A stretch of 64,000 bases of DNA from Bugulina stolonifera. Taxonomy: Eukaryota; Bryozoa; Gymnolaemata; Cheilostomatida; Bugulidae. Below, piece by piece: positions 22,615 to 36,600 of the stretch. A program made the translations under genes and the position numbers. The stretch's first letter is position 1. Each line of letters starts with the position of its first letter. Location: contig OW285192.1 of the NCBI GenBank assembly GCA_935421135.1, forward strand, positions 13,905,501-13,969,500, in the 5' to 3' direction. The notes beneath the pieces were generated by a model that saw nothing but the letters and a program-made list of their open reading frames with translations, had not been told where the DNA came from and ran no database searches.

Positions 22615-25600
22615 TCACACGTCAACTTCACTCTCATCTTCCTCATCCTCGTCAGAGCTAGCTTCCTCATCTACTTGTAACTCAGCTGAAAGTTATACGT
22701 ACATATGGGTAGACAACTTTCATTTTTCTTGGACTGGTATTATTACATCACAATATTAGTTCACCCATTAACTCAATTCTCTACCTTGCAAAACTGCAGG
22801 GACCCTGCACTAGTCCCATTGGGATAGAGAAAATAATTTGAGAGGAGGCTGAACTGCATGCATTTTGCAATAACCAGTGGTTAGGATTGTCTTACCTTGC
22901 ATCAATCAGAAGTATGGAGTAGACAAATCCGTACATAATTATTTATTATGATGTAAACTGAATAATTTCCTCTATAATTTATGTATGAAGAATAATACAT
23001 ACTGGCACAATGAAATCAGTATGAAGTGGAAAGAACCTGGTCTACATATCCACAACAGAACCTAGTTAACTTTGAAGCAGAAAAAATAGTAAACGATTAT
23101 TAACCTCGTAAGAGGAAATGATGAGTAACTTACGATAAGTTGTGACACTATCTACATCACTATTTGTATCATCAGCTCCCTTACTCTTTTCAGTCCGACT
23201 AGTAGATGGTGCAGAGCCTACATCTAATTTGGCTTTCTTTGAGGAAGGCTCATCGTCCGCCCCATCTTTTGTTTTATTAGCCACAAGCAGTTGTTCCTTT
23301 AACTTCTCCTTCACTTGAGACCTAATTAAGTGCACGATAATGGCCTGAAGGTCACCTCCCATATATGCTATAGCTGTGCACTAGATTTGGCCATATATAA
23401 CAGAACTACCAATAGTTCTGTTGCCAACTGCTGGTTTACAAACCTGCATCTTAGCCAACTTGCAATACATGTACTTGTAAATAGTTCATAACATGCTACG
23501 TGTTTCTACAGTACAGTGTAATAATAATTATGTAATATGATACTAATCAGATGTGAGATCATAGCAGAATACAATTATAATCAACATAAATATATTTATT
23601 TATAGGGAATAAAATTAGCTGTTGATTCTTCATGCAAAAAGATTAGTAACTATATCACAGATATAATATTTAGTCAAAGATAGGTATGTACCTACAATAC
23701 ATGCATGTTATCAATGTTTTAATTTTAGCTCTCAGTTAGGCTAAAGTTAAATGTGCACAACAATATATAGGGTAATCGTTCTAGATAGGCATTCAAAATG
23801 AATGAACCATGACCGATTCACACCAGTATGGAGATTAACTTACACTGTGCGATGCTTCATTCTCTCGGCAATGGCGTTTAAGTCATTCCCAAAATTCTTA
23901 ACTGCTGCATGTAAGGAATCAATCTCTGCTGATGTCCATTTGCTACAACACAATATAGATTAGCATTGAATTATGTATAATTAGGTCTATATTTCTCTAA
24001 TAGCATGCTTTGGATCTCTACAAAGTGTTTTTTCAATGATTAGGTCTACTGCTGTTTCACTATCAACAGTTGGCCCATGACTGTAGCTATTTACTTGAAT
24101 AATGCATGTGTATGTATCTGTTCAGGGCCGTAGCGCCCGAAGCAATGTTGGTGGGGCCAAAATACTAGGTCGGGGTCCAGGGGGCCGCCTAGGCCCCCTG
24201 GCGGGGTCCGGGGCAGCGCCCCGGCCGAGAGTGTTTTTCAGAAAAATAGAGCAAATTTGAAGCAGTTCAGGTTTATGAAATATAACTGTGTAATAACATT
24301 AAATATAACCCAGCCTCATACATATATATGCATGTACATGTATACATTGTATCTGTTCACAATTATGACTGAACATAAATAATTCAACTCTAACGGCATT
24401 TACAAATACTTTACTCCTTTACAATGATGAAAAACGTGCAATGAAATGAAGTAGAGCTAACAAATCTACAAAAAGCAGCTGAAAGCATATGTTTCTTTCC
24501 TACCATAGAGATATTTCTTATTTTTCCTACAAGATTGAATGCCTAAGTAAATATATTGACAACAATGTAGGGCAGACAGATAGCCGAATCCAAAAAAGTT
24601 TGTTCAATTGAAAACTAATATAATTGTTTAGATTTTCAAGGTTTATATTTTTTAACACACCCAGTACATGTACTGTGTATACTTCTTATACTGTATACTG
24701 AAATAGTCTTGAAATTTAGAGTTATCTCCCCTGACAGTTATTCAATATCTAAAATGTTACATAATTGCAGTTAAGTACGGTAGTATTTAGAATTTCCTGA
24801 TATAAAAATGTTTAGCACACTTATTATCACCATATCTTTACATATTTTGTAAATCCCGCGAATAGGAAAGTGGAAGAAACTTTAAACACTGATCTGACCA
24901 TGATATTAAATTGACTACATTCCAACTTTGCAATGCCAAAAGTTGAGACGGCCAGGCCGCACGGCCGTATAGGGCACTACGGCCCTGTATCTGTTATGGT
25001 TTGGCGACACAAGAGGCCAATTTTTCATTCTCGGATGAAGGAGCCTAATTTTAGAGCAAGTAGGCGCGCCATTTGTTCAGCTATGTAAAGATGAACATGT
25101 TGTCTTTTCAGTCCCCGGCACCACGGAGAGCTGTTGTACATTGTAATTGGTTAGTTAGTATTAGATACAATGATTCCAATTATATAATTTATTCACTTTG
25201 GTTATTGGTTGGATACTATTCAAGGTCACTGGTGGACTGGTACTATGCCTTGCCTATGGAACCATGCTAACAAACAACGGAGTCGCTCTGTCGATGCTCA
25301 CAGCCTCTCGTGGATCCGACCTTATAGTAGTGCAGTTTCATATTAGTGCTTAGATTTAAAAAGACACGACTAATAACAGTTTGGAAGTATCACAGGTCTA
25401 GAGCCTACCTACATGTTAACCACACATTTGACACCATCTACCAGTAGCTTAAAAGTGCATACGCCAGGCACTGAAAATTTAGACCTGCATGTACCTAATA
25501 TCAATACTCAGCCGAGGGTCGGGGTGACACAACAACCCACATGCTGTGCACCACACGGCTTCAACCACAGCTAATATCTTCTAACAATTTCAAATCATGG

Positions 25601-26435
25601 CTAGACCTCAAAATTTCAGAGATGATAGTACACTAAACATAAATGCAAGTCTATACACTGTAATATTGTTTAGTCTGAAATTGCGGGTGCAGGGCACCCA
25701 CCCCATTCTTTCAACTTCTAGCATTGAGACCACACATTAAACATACCTATTAGGTTGGCTATCAGGGTTTGGATGTAGCTGCATGGTCATTGTGCCAAGG
25801 TGTGAAAAAGCTTCTGCTGCTGTTATGAATATCTCTGCCACCTAAAGTAGTCAATCAGAAAGCTGAGGAAGGTAAGCATATCTTAGTAATATGGGCTTAG
25901 TTGCAAAGATGATGAGAAACAAAGTCCGGCAGGATATTATGATTTAGTCGATGTGGCAGCAGTTGAAATTTCCTGAGTTCAACAATTAAGGTAAAGACAT
26001 AGGTACAACAGGGTTTTTGATTGATCACTAAAAATACTGGGTGAGCATAGAACAATGTGATTTGCCAAATAGAAAATGATATTTCAGCTGTTATTCACTT
26101 CTAGCATGTTTATGTTTACTAAATTTCTTTGCGAGCCAGTCACTGGTGAGTGAATAGCCTCAATACTGAGTTGACACAGCTTAAGAGTTCTGAGAGCATT
26201 GGGGCCTGGGTGAAACACGAGTGTCAAGTTCGCGTGAAAACATCCTCATGTGTTTCCACCTTTATTGTTGACCACATAGACATTTTAACCATACAAAGGA
26301 GATCAATATGCATAAGCCTATGTATGTAAACATACCACAATCACTTGAACAGCATAATGAATGAAGATAAATTTTGCTTGCTAGGTTTGCAAAAATAAAC
26401 AGACAAAGTAGTCTTACCTTCTGGGATGTAGCCAT
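22615..26435 (-). CDS. BAP18: BAP18 homolog (BPTF-associated chromatin protein, SANT-like)
   Basis: Five exons on the minus strand: 26435-26418 (MATSQK), 25841-25747, 23942-23844, 23321-23134, 22685-22615. Phases agree and give 156 residues plus TGA; human BAP18 (C17orf49) has about 172. The second exon reads VAEIFITAAEAFSHLGTMTM then QLHPNPDSQP, matching the family's V-x-E-I-F...TMQLHP start. The third is the SANT-like helix region, KWTSAEIDSLHAAVKNFG then NDLNAIAERMKHRTV. The rest is low complexity: a lysine-rich part with SSKKAKLD and an acidic tail (SSDEDEEDESEVDV). Known members associate with NURF/BPTF and MLL1 complexes and read H3K4me3-marked promoters. The long third intron carries a hAT element. 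The start lies 4.2 kb from LARP1, transcribed in the opposite direction. Confidence 0.93.
24123..24987. mobile_element. hAT-type non-autonomous element (865 bp)
   Basis: Inverted ends CAGGGCCGTAGCGCCC and GGGCACTACGGCCCTG, flanked by an 8-bp direct repeat TATCTGTT (24115-24122 and 24988-24995). A GC-rich palindromic segment around GGGGCCGCCTAGGCCCC lies near the left end. It has no coding capacity and is inside a BAP18 intron. Confidence 0.9.
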
Positions 26436-29400
26436 CTTACTATTCTACAGCAGCAACAGACTTTCTACAATAAAATAGCTTATCATACAGAACGTGTAGC
26501 CCTAATGGTGAAATTGAGTAAAGTCGTCTAACAACTGTAGCATTATTAAACTGATCACTTTTAGTATATGGTGTAACTTAACTAGGCTATATAAACCAAC
26601 TCCAGGCAATTTGCAACTGCATTTCTGTGAGTTTTAAAACCTGAACAAACAATATATAGACCTATATATATATAGGCCTATCAGGACAGGAGGTACAGAA
26701 CATCACAAGTGGTCTGAGATTTGTTGATTTCATCGATTAAAAATAGCTATAGTGCATTGTTAATAAAACCTCAAACCACTAATAACAAAAAACAATATTC
26801 ATATTGCTAACCCTAGTCTAATTTTAATTTTAGTAAAAATAGAATGCCTGAAGCAAGTTTTTATATAATATATAATAATATAATAAATTATTATAACAAT
26901 AATTATTATATTATTATAATTATTTATGTTTATGTATAATAATAATAATCATAATGAAATTTAATTGGGGAAACTTGAAAACTTACTATAAACCTTTTAG
27001 TTATCTATCTGTTATCGGGTTATTAAATTATATTATATTATAATTATTGGCTCTTGTCATAAACAATAATATAATGCTTGCCTCCTTTTTTTTCTCTTTA
27101 TTTATTTATTCTCTCCTATAAGTTGTATATAATATATATTTATTTGTGGTCAACAAGTTACCTTTAACAAAATAATGTCATCTGTAAACTTTTAGAAAAC
27201 CCAATAATATAAATGTAAATGTAAATAACTAATAAAATAAGTTGCTTATTTTATAATTTTAATAATAATAATTATAATATTATATAATTTATCTCATTAT
27301 GATTATATTTATACTTTATACTATTATGCTCATTGTACTTCATCATTTTTATATGTTTAATCTACATAAGGCTTAAATGTATAAATATTATAAAACAATT
27401 AATGCACATACATGTATTTATAGTGATTCAATCAAATATCTCGGCTATTTGTAGTCAAAGATACATTCTGTATCTTTGTCATAGTCATCGAAACTTTGAC
27501 TTTGGTTTCATTGATAAATAATCAGAAACTTGCTAGATTTCATGAAACTGACGAAACATTATTGCAAGAGATCAGCGCGAGCAAGACATAAATAGATTTC
27601 GTTTGAGGCTTCAGCTGTTCACCCTCTGGATATCTTAGGCTTAGTATACAACTGATAATTGTAGCTCTCTACCGGGGATTTAACATCGGTGAAAAAGAGA
27701 ACCAACTTAAGGAGCGCCGTTGTACGGGCTAGGTCCTGAGGCGACGAAGAACTTGGGTTAATTTAGCCGTCCTTGAAACGTGCTACACCGGTCGACGAGC
27801 ATGCGTTTCCAGCAATGTTAAACATCGTGGACCAGGCAACATGCTATTCAATTTTGCTCAATAAACCAAGAATATTACGCTACTGCATCTTATTTGCCCT
27901 CCTGTAAATCCGCAGTTATATAAAATCTTGTACTTGCAGTTATGGTATATTTCGACAACACCTAGTATATATCATTAGGTTTATAAGTTATTGCGTGCGT
28001 ACACCAAACAGGAGACTGATTCGAGTGGCACTCGAACCTGACTCACTAGACTCTAAGACTGACTCTACTGGCCTTGAGATGGACTACGCTCAGACCAGCT
28101 TACCGTTGACTGCTGCACTTTCTTTTACACGGATTAACTTTTGACGAAATAACTCATTTTTACTCATTTTTTCACAGAAGATCTAAGCGCATTTGGTTTC
28201 CTACTTGATCTACAGTAACGTAGGTCAAACGGCATAGCCACGGACACACGTGGAAAATCCATCAACTTTTGGATTTGCTTGATCCACCATTGTTGATAGC
28301 AAATAATTTGTCATCGTTTTGTTAGTTTTTACAACTGTTATTTATTATACCCTCTATTTAAACGTATGACTATGGCAGCTGCTAGCTGCAGTTCAGACCA
28401 AATTTTTAAAACTGGCAAACCCAAGCAAATTTCATATGGTTTGATAGGGAGTGGAATGAGAAGTTCAAATCTGGTTTTGTTTTTTCTCAAGTTCAATAGC
28501 ATAAAGGTTGTTAGCAATATCAACCTGTAAAATTTAGCCCAAGTTTGTATCGAAATTTTTTCCAAATTTCAAATATAGCAATATAAGCATGTGTAGTTAA
28601 AGCAATGGTGAGGAAAACTGGTGTTTTAAACTATATCAAGCTATATTTTTTGGGATCTGTACACTCTGCTTGACATGAACATATTATTTATAAGCATATT
28701 TATGAAGAAAATAAGGTTTTCTAATAGCTGCAGGTGTGGGATTTTTACCATTTTTCTTAACATTTTGCACTGCCTATTTCCAGTCAGTCAGTAAAGCTAA
28801 CACTCGTGCTACATGGAGACCATTGGTGATGGCCAGCACATGTTAGTTTTTAACTAATGTATAAAAAATTGCTATTCTTGTTGAGAAACCTTGAAAATAC
28901 AACTACAGTGGAACTTGGATAACTAGGACTTTAGCGGACCAGCAAAATGGTCTGGGTTATGAGGCTGAGCTAGGTGATCATATATAATGACAGTATTAAT
29001 TTCTGCACAGCCACATACGAATATATCTATAGGCCTATAAAATAATAAATAAAAGATGAAAGGATCATGTAGGCTTACAGTACAGACACAAGAGTTGTGA
29101 ACGGGAAATTGTTTAGTAAACAATTGTGTAATAGTTTATTGCTTCGTTAGCTTTCACTGGAATCATTGACAATGTCTGCTTGTTTGTACAAGTGATTAGC
29201 ATACAGTGTAATTAGCACAGCTAGGCCCATCATAGGCTTCAAAATAGGCATTGTAATAGCCCAAAAGCTATAGAACATTATGGGTGGCTGCTCTATAACC
29301 CAGTGGTTTATTACTATTCAGAACTTGGCTTGCAAAAAATTGTTTGAATTAGAGCAGTAAAGTCTGAATTATCAAAAGCCAATTATCATTGGCTAAGAAG

Positions 29401-30674
29401 AGATACCTTGTGGGGGAGGCTGAGTTATCCAATTATCTAAGTGATGCGAGGCCAAGTTATCCACGTTCCACTGTAATTTAATATTTTAAGACTACTTTGC
29501 CATATTTAAGCACAGTTTGACGTTGCATCCTGCCTTATGTTTGAGGGGCCTACTACTGCTGCATCGCGATTATTTACACTGCCCTACGAAGCTAATTCAT
29601 ATTTATGAATACAAGCGATGATCGGAACTACATGGTGGTATTTTTAACCGCTTGAGGATTGATCATGTTGTTGGGACAAGTTAATTTATCTACAAGCCTG
29701 TTTTCCCTCCGTGCCATATCGGACTATAATATTATCTAGCTCTAGGAGCTGTGGTGGCCTCTCGATTAGCTCTGCTATTGGGGAGAAATGTTTGGCACCA
29801 CAAATATTATTATCGTTATCATAAGAGGTATTAAGGTAATCCAATAGCTAGCTACCTTGCTGTAGCAAGTCAGCTCCTACTGCAATGAGCCTGGAGTTAG
29901 TTGGTGAACTGGGATACTAGTAACTTTTTTACAAGCTCACTTTTTTTTATTTTAAAGATGGAATGGAATCTGAATTTAAATTAAGTTTGCTTCATTCCTG
30001 AAAGCCAAAAATCTCAAAATCATTGATGGGTTGGTAGGCATACCAGTGTACCATCACCCTGGCCCAAAGCAATTGTTTAGGAAAGTTTAAATCTTTTGAA
30101 GAAGTTTAGGGCATGCTATTGACCATTCGCGTTCACTGGCTCATCCCTCAACACCACAATCACCACATTTCATAAGTTAGCACATTTGTATAACAGCTAG
30201 TCAATTGGGCACTGAGACAGCTTATATTGTCCCCCTTGGAAAATGCTTGATGAATGTTTTTACTGAAAAGTACAATGATAGATTTTAATTCGAAAAGTTT
30301 AAAATTAATTTATTTTCAAGATTATTTCATAAATTTTAAATCATGTTAGTAGCGCTAGTAAACTGGTCTCGCTTCACTCATTAGATAGAATGTGCAATGT
30401 ATCTTATCATTGCTAGTGCAGCCAGTCAGGGCGCTAGATTACCTACAACGGCGCTGTGTGTACATCTAGCTTATATTATCACTGCTTGAGCCTAATTGTT
30501 GCCAATTACAAGCATGGTGGAAAATCAAACATAGGTCATGTCCTTGCTCACTGGTTCTTTTTTTACTTCTGGACCATTTTGAAAATTTGTAATTAATATT
30601 CTCCTGTTACCAATTGTTTTCTTTTTAGAAACTGAGTGTAGTTATTTTGGAGTATTAATATAGCGGACTACACA
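26436..30674. other. 4.2-kb divergent intergenic region, BAP18 to LARP1
   Basis: It must contain both promoters. An extremely AT-rich stretch runs from about 26860 to 27320. A more GC-balanced, complex stretch at about 27560-28140 has no long ORF and includes CAATAAACC at about 27860. A pogo/Tigger-like element is at 28906-29473. A 5'-UTR acceptor (CTTTTTAG, ending 30628) precedes the LARP1 start exon, so LARP1 has at least one upstream non-coding exon that I could not place. Confidence 0.5.
28906..29473. mobile_element. Pogo/Tigger-like MITE with TA target site (568 bp)
   Basis: Ends CAGTGGAACTTGGATAAC and GTTATCCACGTTCCACTG are inverted and flanked by TA on both sides (28904-28905 and 29474-29475). 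CAGTGGAAC-type ends with TA duplication are typical of pogo/Tigger transposons. No transposase ORF is visible. Confidence 0.85.
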
Positions 30675-33600
30675 ATGTCGGAGGAGGTGGCACACCAGAC
30701 ATTTGCAGCCACAGTAAGCTCCGGAATCATCACTAATCAAAGCGCTCCCGCCGGTTCAGATACTCAAATTAAGTTGAATGATTCAAAGGCCTCCACGACT
30801 ACTCCAAACATGGTTGTCGAAGGGAAACAATCAACTGCTCTAGCAGCAGAGAGTAATTCAAATCAAATTAATAATATAACTGACACAAAAACTGTAAAGA
30901 CGAAGGAGACTAATGTTATTGCTAATTCGAAAACAGACCAACAATCTAATTGTAAAGCTGATAATGATAAGAATAGCAATATTGAGAACTCTAAGATTGA
31001 CAAATTAAAGGAGGATAAGAATAAAGAAGATCCAAAAGGTGAAAAAGCTAAAGGACCCAAGACCTTTGACAAAGAGAATTATGTTGAAGCACCTCTACCA
31101 GCTACTAACCCATGGAAGAAACCAGAACCCCCCAAACCTCAACCTTCACAGGATCAAGCAAAAAACGTAGATAAAAAGCCAGCTACTGATGCTTACACAG
31201 ATAGGCGAAAGACCGGGCCATCAATGAATCATAAAGGTGGTCCTCACCGATCTCCGCGAGCTCCGAGACACACGTATCACAACAAAGCTTCAAATTCCCT
31301 AACAAATTCTAATAAAGCTGAATCTAAAGCTTTTGATAATAAAGCTAAGAAAACTCCAACATCATCAAAGACCAGCTCCACTTCCAGTTCCTCGCAATCT
31401 ACTGCAATAACACAAGGTATTTGGTTTCACCATTTATTAGGCTGCATTTCATTTTTTGAATTGTATATGTGTTGTTTGTTTTTATTGTTACACTTAGCTT
31501 GTTAATTAGCAGCATGTGAATTGAAATGATGGTGACATTGGACATGCAAGCTACATGTACATGTATATCGAAAAAAGTACATCTGAGAATCCGTAGTTGT
31601 GAATGTTCCATATACAAGTCATGTAATTGCGTAATACCAGGGCATCAGTCTGTTTGAACCAATACATGTAATCATAATGGTAGTCTTCCACGTGCATTAT
31701 ATTTGTCTACATGTATGTTATTGATGTGCTGGATACTGGTAAATTATTGGAATGGTCTCTATATTTTAGTCTTGGAGGTTAAATTAAGCATGCGATTGGC
31801 TGTAAGCCTTTCCACTTGTGTGCGCTCATCTAAATATACCGGTATTGAAACATTGTGTTATCAGAGGCTGTTTACACAAAAACCAGCAGTTTGTTAATGT
31901 AGAATTTCTATGATGTAATATACCTCTTGACATGATGATCCTATCTTGCAATGTGTTTGCTCCCATAGTTGCTCTTATTTCCTATCATATGAACTGGTGA
32001 GCAGTCTGTTTGGTGTAGTGAGTTGAGTGGGTTTACAGCATATTTGGTTGGACAGCAATGATTCCAAGGCACTAGGATTGCTACCAGTATAATTTTGGCT
32101 GCGCTCAATGCGGATGGAGTGACATGCTGAATGTAGGCTTCAGTTAACGCTAGTTGGTTCTCGTCTCGTTCTCAGATAAGAGCGGTAAGCCTCCAATGAG
32201 TAGCAGTGCTAAGGTGGGCTCACAGGCCTCCAGTACCGATGCTTCATCTACCGCTGGCTCAAGTACAGAAGCTAAGATTGAGAAAGTTGTCACTCCAAAG
32301 ACGTTTACTACCAGGCCTGTAAGCCCTAGTAAACCTTACGCTGTTGTTATTGGTGCTAAGGAGCCACTACCTTCCATCGCATCTACTGAGGACCCTTCAC
32401 CCGATGGCTCTGCTGATACAGTAGTTAAAACCGAAACTGCAAAATCCTTGCCCAATAAAACTTCTCAAGTAAAAGAAAATGCAAAGGTATGTAAGCATTT
32501 CACAATGTGGTTAGCGCATATTTATTATTACACTCCACACTAACCATATTTCCAATTTTCAAACTTGAGATTAGTTGCTATTTTCAGCAGCATACTGGCT
32601 AAATACGTATTAGATTTTTTGCCTTTACCGAGAACTGCTTATTTTATTAAAAACTATAACAGTGCAAGTTCACTGATCTTTTTGTTCCTTATGATAAAAC
32701 GATTATCTGCTTGTTTTTTTTTTGCTATAGAGTATTAGGTTATATTGTTTTTATTAATAATACTGTAATATTGCTGGTTTCCTGTATGTTATGCTGTATT
32801 GTTTTTTATTAACAAAATCCAATATTAATGTTGCCCGTTTGTGGCTCACATAATTTTAATTCGATACTACTAGTATATGCCTGCTAGGATGTCTTGGAGA
32901 GTTGTCTCATAACAGCTTTATAGTATCATCTAATTACTATTTTGCCACATGGCGATCTTCTATTGGAGATATTAGTGTGTGTAAGTGCTCTGCTATTGAA
33001 TAAGTATGTAAGAAGCATTTTATATTTTAATCTAATGGTATAATTTAGACTATCTAAGATATAGACTAGAGCAATGGATAGCATTTGATTGCTCACAATG
33101 CATTTTAGTAGCAAATGCACCAACTTGTTTAGGTCTAATTCTATTAGGTTCCCATTGGGTTCTTAGTCTGTCCACACCCTGAAACTGCACTGTATTTGCT
33201 TACAGTTCTAAGACACGATGGAGATTACACAGTTTCATGTTTACTTATGCTTTCATAAGATCTAAACTTTGTACCATTGTCATTGTTTTGAACTCTGTAC
33301 CATACTACCATTGTCATTGTTCAAACCATATAATTCTGTGGAACAAATTGGTAGCCATCTGGGTGCTTGCCCAACATAGGCACTCTCATTGTGTGTGTGA
33401 GTTGAGACAGTCATCTTGTGTTACTCTTCCAGGACCCCAACTTAGACGATAAACTTTGGCCCACTCTTTCAACAGTAGCAACTAAGCAATCTAAATCTGC
33501 CACTTCAACAACTAATTCAGGACCAGCAGGATCGCAACCCTCAGACGTAAGTTCCTTACACTCAGTCTACCATTATCATATTGTACAATGATTGTGTAAT

Positions 33601-36600
33601 TTTTGTGTATATTTAATAAATATTGCTGTAATGTGTAGGCTTCTCGCCCAACCCACATTGTCTATTAAAATTATAATTTTTCCATCTCATTTTCTTCTGC
33701 ACATTTTCCCTTCTCATCATAAAAGGTTCCTTTTCTATTGGACCAATTCTTGACCGAGCAGCCAGTGATAATGTGATAGTCTGAGAACTACCCCTAACAT
33801 AAGCTCATTCTCTCGTGTTTGTTGTAGTGTTGCCAATTCAAAATTATGCCAAATGTAAAATGCGCATTTTCAGTATGTATACATGTATTTTTTCAGGCCA
33901 CGATGTTTAAAAAGACGACTAAGCCAGATGTCATTGCGACAGGAGAAAAGCCTGAGTCATTAAGTTGGGATACGCTGACTCAGATGGAGCTGAACAACCC
34001 TGTAGATCCAGATGAGTTCCCAGCTCCTGGAGACAAACCTGCCGCCCACTCCTCTGGTAGCGGTGAGGAGAATAAGGAGAACTATGGTGATGATGACTCT
34101 CAACGTACACCCAATTCGAGAAAGAGAGGTAGTACACTATAATTATAGTTATACTGATTAGTCATAGGTTGAATCCAGTTACTCCCAATCTTAATCCATT
34201 GAATAATAGCTATCATGTCATGCTGCATTTTTTGCCATCTATAAAACTATCGTTGTCTACATTGTGGCTACAGAATGGAATCCACAGATCGGGGAGATAG
34301 TTCAGTTGGAGTAACAAATTCAATTATATCAGATGTGTTTTAACTCTTATTTTAAACAGAAATGACAAAAAGTTGTGCTTCAAGTATTTTGGGGGAACGT
34401 GCATGTTATGTAACCTCCCTTTTCATTCCTGCATTGTATCGTAAGTTCATCAATGCAATTACCTAGATGTTCAACATTGGTGCTACATATTAATTTTCAC
34501 TTGTTATTATTTACCCAGTAACAATGACGTATATGATTTGATTTTCACACTAAGATGCTTGATGGGCTTGTCTCCACTAGTACAATGTCATGCTTATGCC
34601 CCCTCGAACACAATCAAAATCAGTACTGATACTTAGCTCACTTTGAACTCAAGTCTTCTGTGCTCCAGCTTGTACAATGTGTTGCTAGTACTCATAACCT
34701 GTTGACATGTCGACTTGTTGCAATTCAGGTTCGGGTAAAGGGACAAAGTGGAAACCTATTGAGATAGACAGACCAAAGTATGAGCGCTCTTCAAGCCGCG
34801 GTGGAAATTCCAACCGTTCACGAGGTGGAGGAGTGCGATCGGATGATATGAGATCCCCGAGGGAATCTCCCAGATATCGGCGATCAAATGGACCTTCTGG
34901 TGGTGGATACAGCAACAACTCAACTAGTCACAGTCAGTCATCAACTAATAAGGGTAAGTAAGTCTGACTCCGCTTCGTTCACTCTGATTGGGTGTCCATA
35001 GTTTGAGTAGACTCTGATCACTTGAACCTCCTCTGCCCAGGGTTTGAACCTGTTGGGGAGGGGCTCAATAGATCTTGTAGCTCTAGGCTACTGTTATGGG
35101 AATGAATAATAAACAATGGGAATTGATTTCAAATCCATTTCTCACTTGTTGTATCTACCATTTTGTATAATTCCATTCTGCCCATCCACACCACTCTTCT
35201 ACTACATACCTTCCTGTGTAACGGAGTGTTGCCTTGTATTGGAAGAATGCTGGAATTGCAAGTATGAAATCTGATTTTAGATTACAACGATAGGGAAGAG
35301 GACCCCAATATTACTTCTCCCCGCAGTCAACCCAGTCCTCGCATGAGAGGAGGTAGCAGAGGATCGAATGGCAGGTCAAACAGAGGAGGGCGCGGCGGTC
35401 GAGGTGGCAGGTCACGTGGTGGAGGTAATTCGCGACACTACAACAACCAACACAACGACAATGGTGGCTCTGGTATGTAATGGTAGATAGGCAATTTACC
35501 ACTGCTGTCATCCATAGACATTGTAATCACATCGCTGTAGATAAATACTGCTTACTTACTGCTTGTGTTTTGCTTACCCAGCAGCAGCCCCAATGTACAC
35601 TCCAACCCTGGGTAACAGTCTCTACGTTAACCCAGAAATACAGATGCAATTGTTAACTGGTAGCAATCCGGCTGTTTATGGTAAGGTGTCATGTTGAGTT
35701 TGTATCTAACACAATGTCGTACTCTTACCCCCACCTTATCTGTCTTTATCTTAAGACTTTCGTTCTGCATCTTTGCTTAACAGTTGTTGAAGTTGGTTCA
35801 AAGTTTGTTTCACTGTTTGCCCTTGGCGTTCTATATATAAATAATGTAATATTGTTGACTTCCTTTGGTCTCATCACACCTGTCTATTAGCTCACAATCT
35901 TGTATTCTACAAATTATTTCTCTACTTGAATATTGACCTGCTAAGTTTTAACAAGTATGTCTAGTTAATCACTTGAAACTGTTGAAGTAGTTATTCAGTC
36001 AAGAAGAAGTCATTCAGTCAGGTAGTGTGCTAAACACTGCCTCTGCTTTGCACTGTCACAACTTGTACTGTACTTAATAATATGTAAGTTATGTAACTTG
36101 ACAGAACCAGTGCAGGCCAGGACAGGTTTTGATTCTGAGATGTGTCCAGCCCTCTATTTGAAAATTTGACTATCTATAATGGTTCCATTATCTATCTTGT
36201 GAAGACTAACTCTCTCCTCTCACTCACCAATAGACAATCCTTTCATTCTCTACTCATGGTGCAATCCATGTCATAACCATATTATTATTATCCTTTGCAT
36301 TATAATGAATTACATGTGTTGCACCACTAATGACATACCTACAAGTAGTTCTAACATACTTCAGTAATACACTTATATATTGTAGCAATGCATATATTGC
36401 ACTATGCACACTAGTTATCTATTAATATAATAGTAGACTTGATTGATGCACGTGGCATATGGCAACCTACATGCATATGCCACGGTGTACTTCCACAATC
36501 ACACACAGTAGCCAGTATAAGATATATAGTACTCAAGAGGAAATACATGACATGTATGATACCACCATTATGCTGTGAGCATGCACCAATCTGATCATGC

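Noticed and set aside
30863..31072. Minus-strand frame inside LARP1 exon 1
   Set aside because: Antisense shadow of a low-complexity coding exon.
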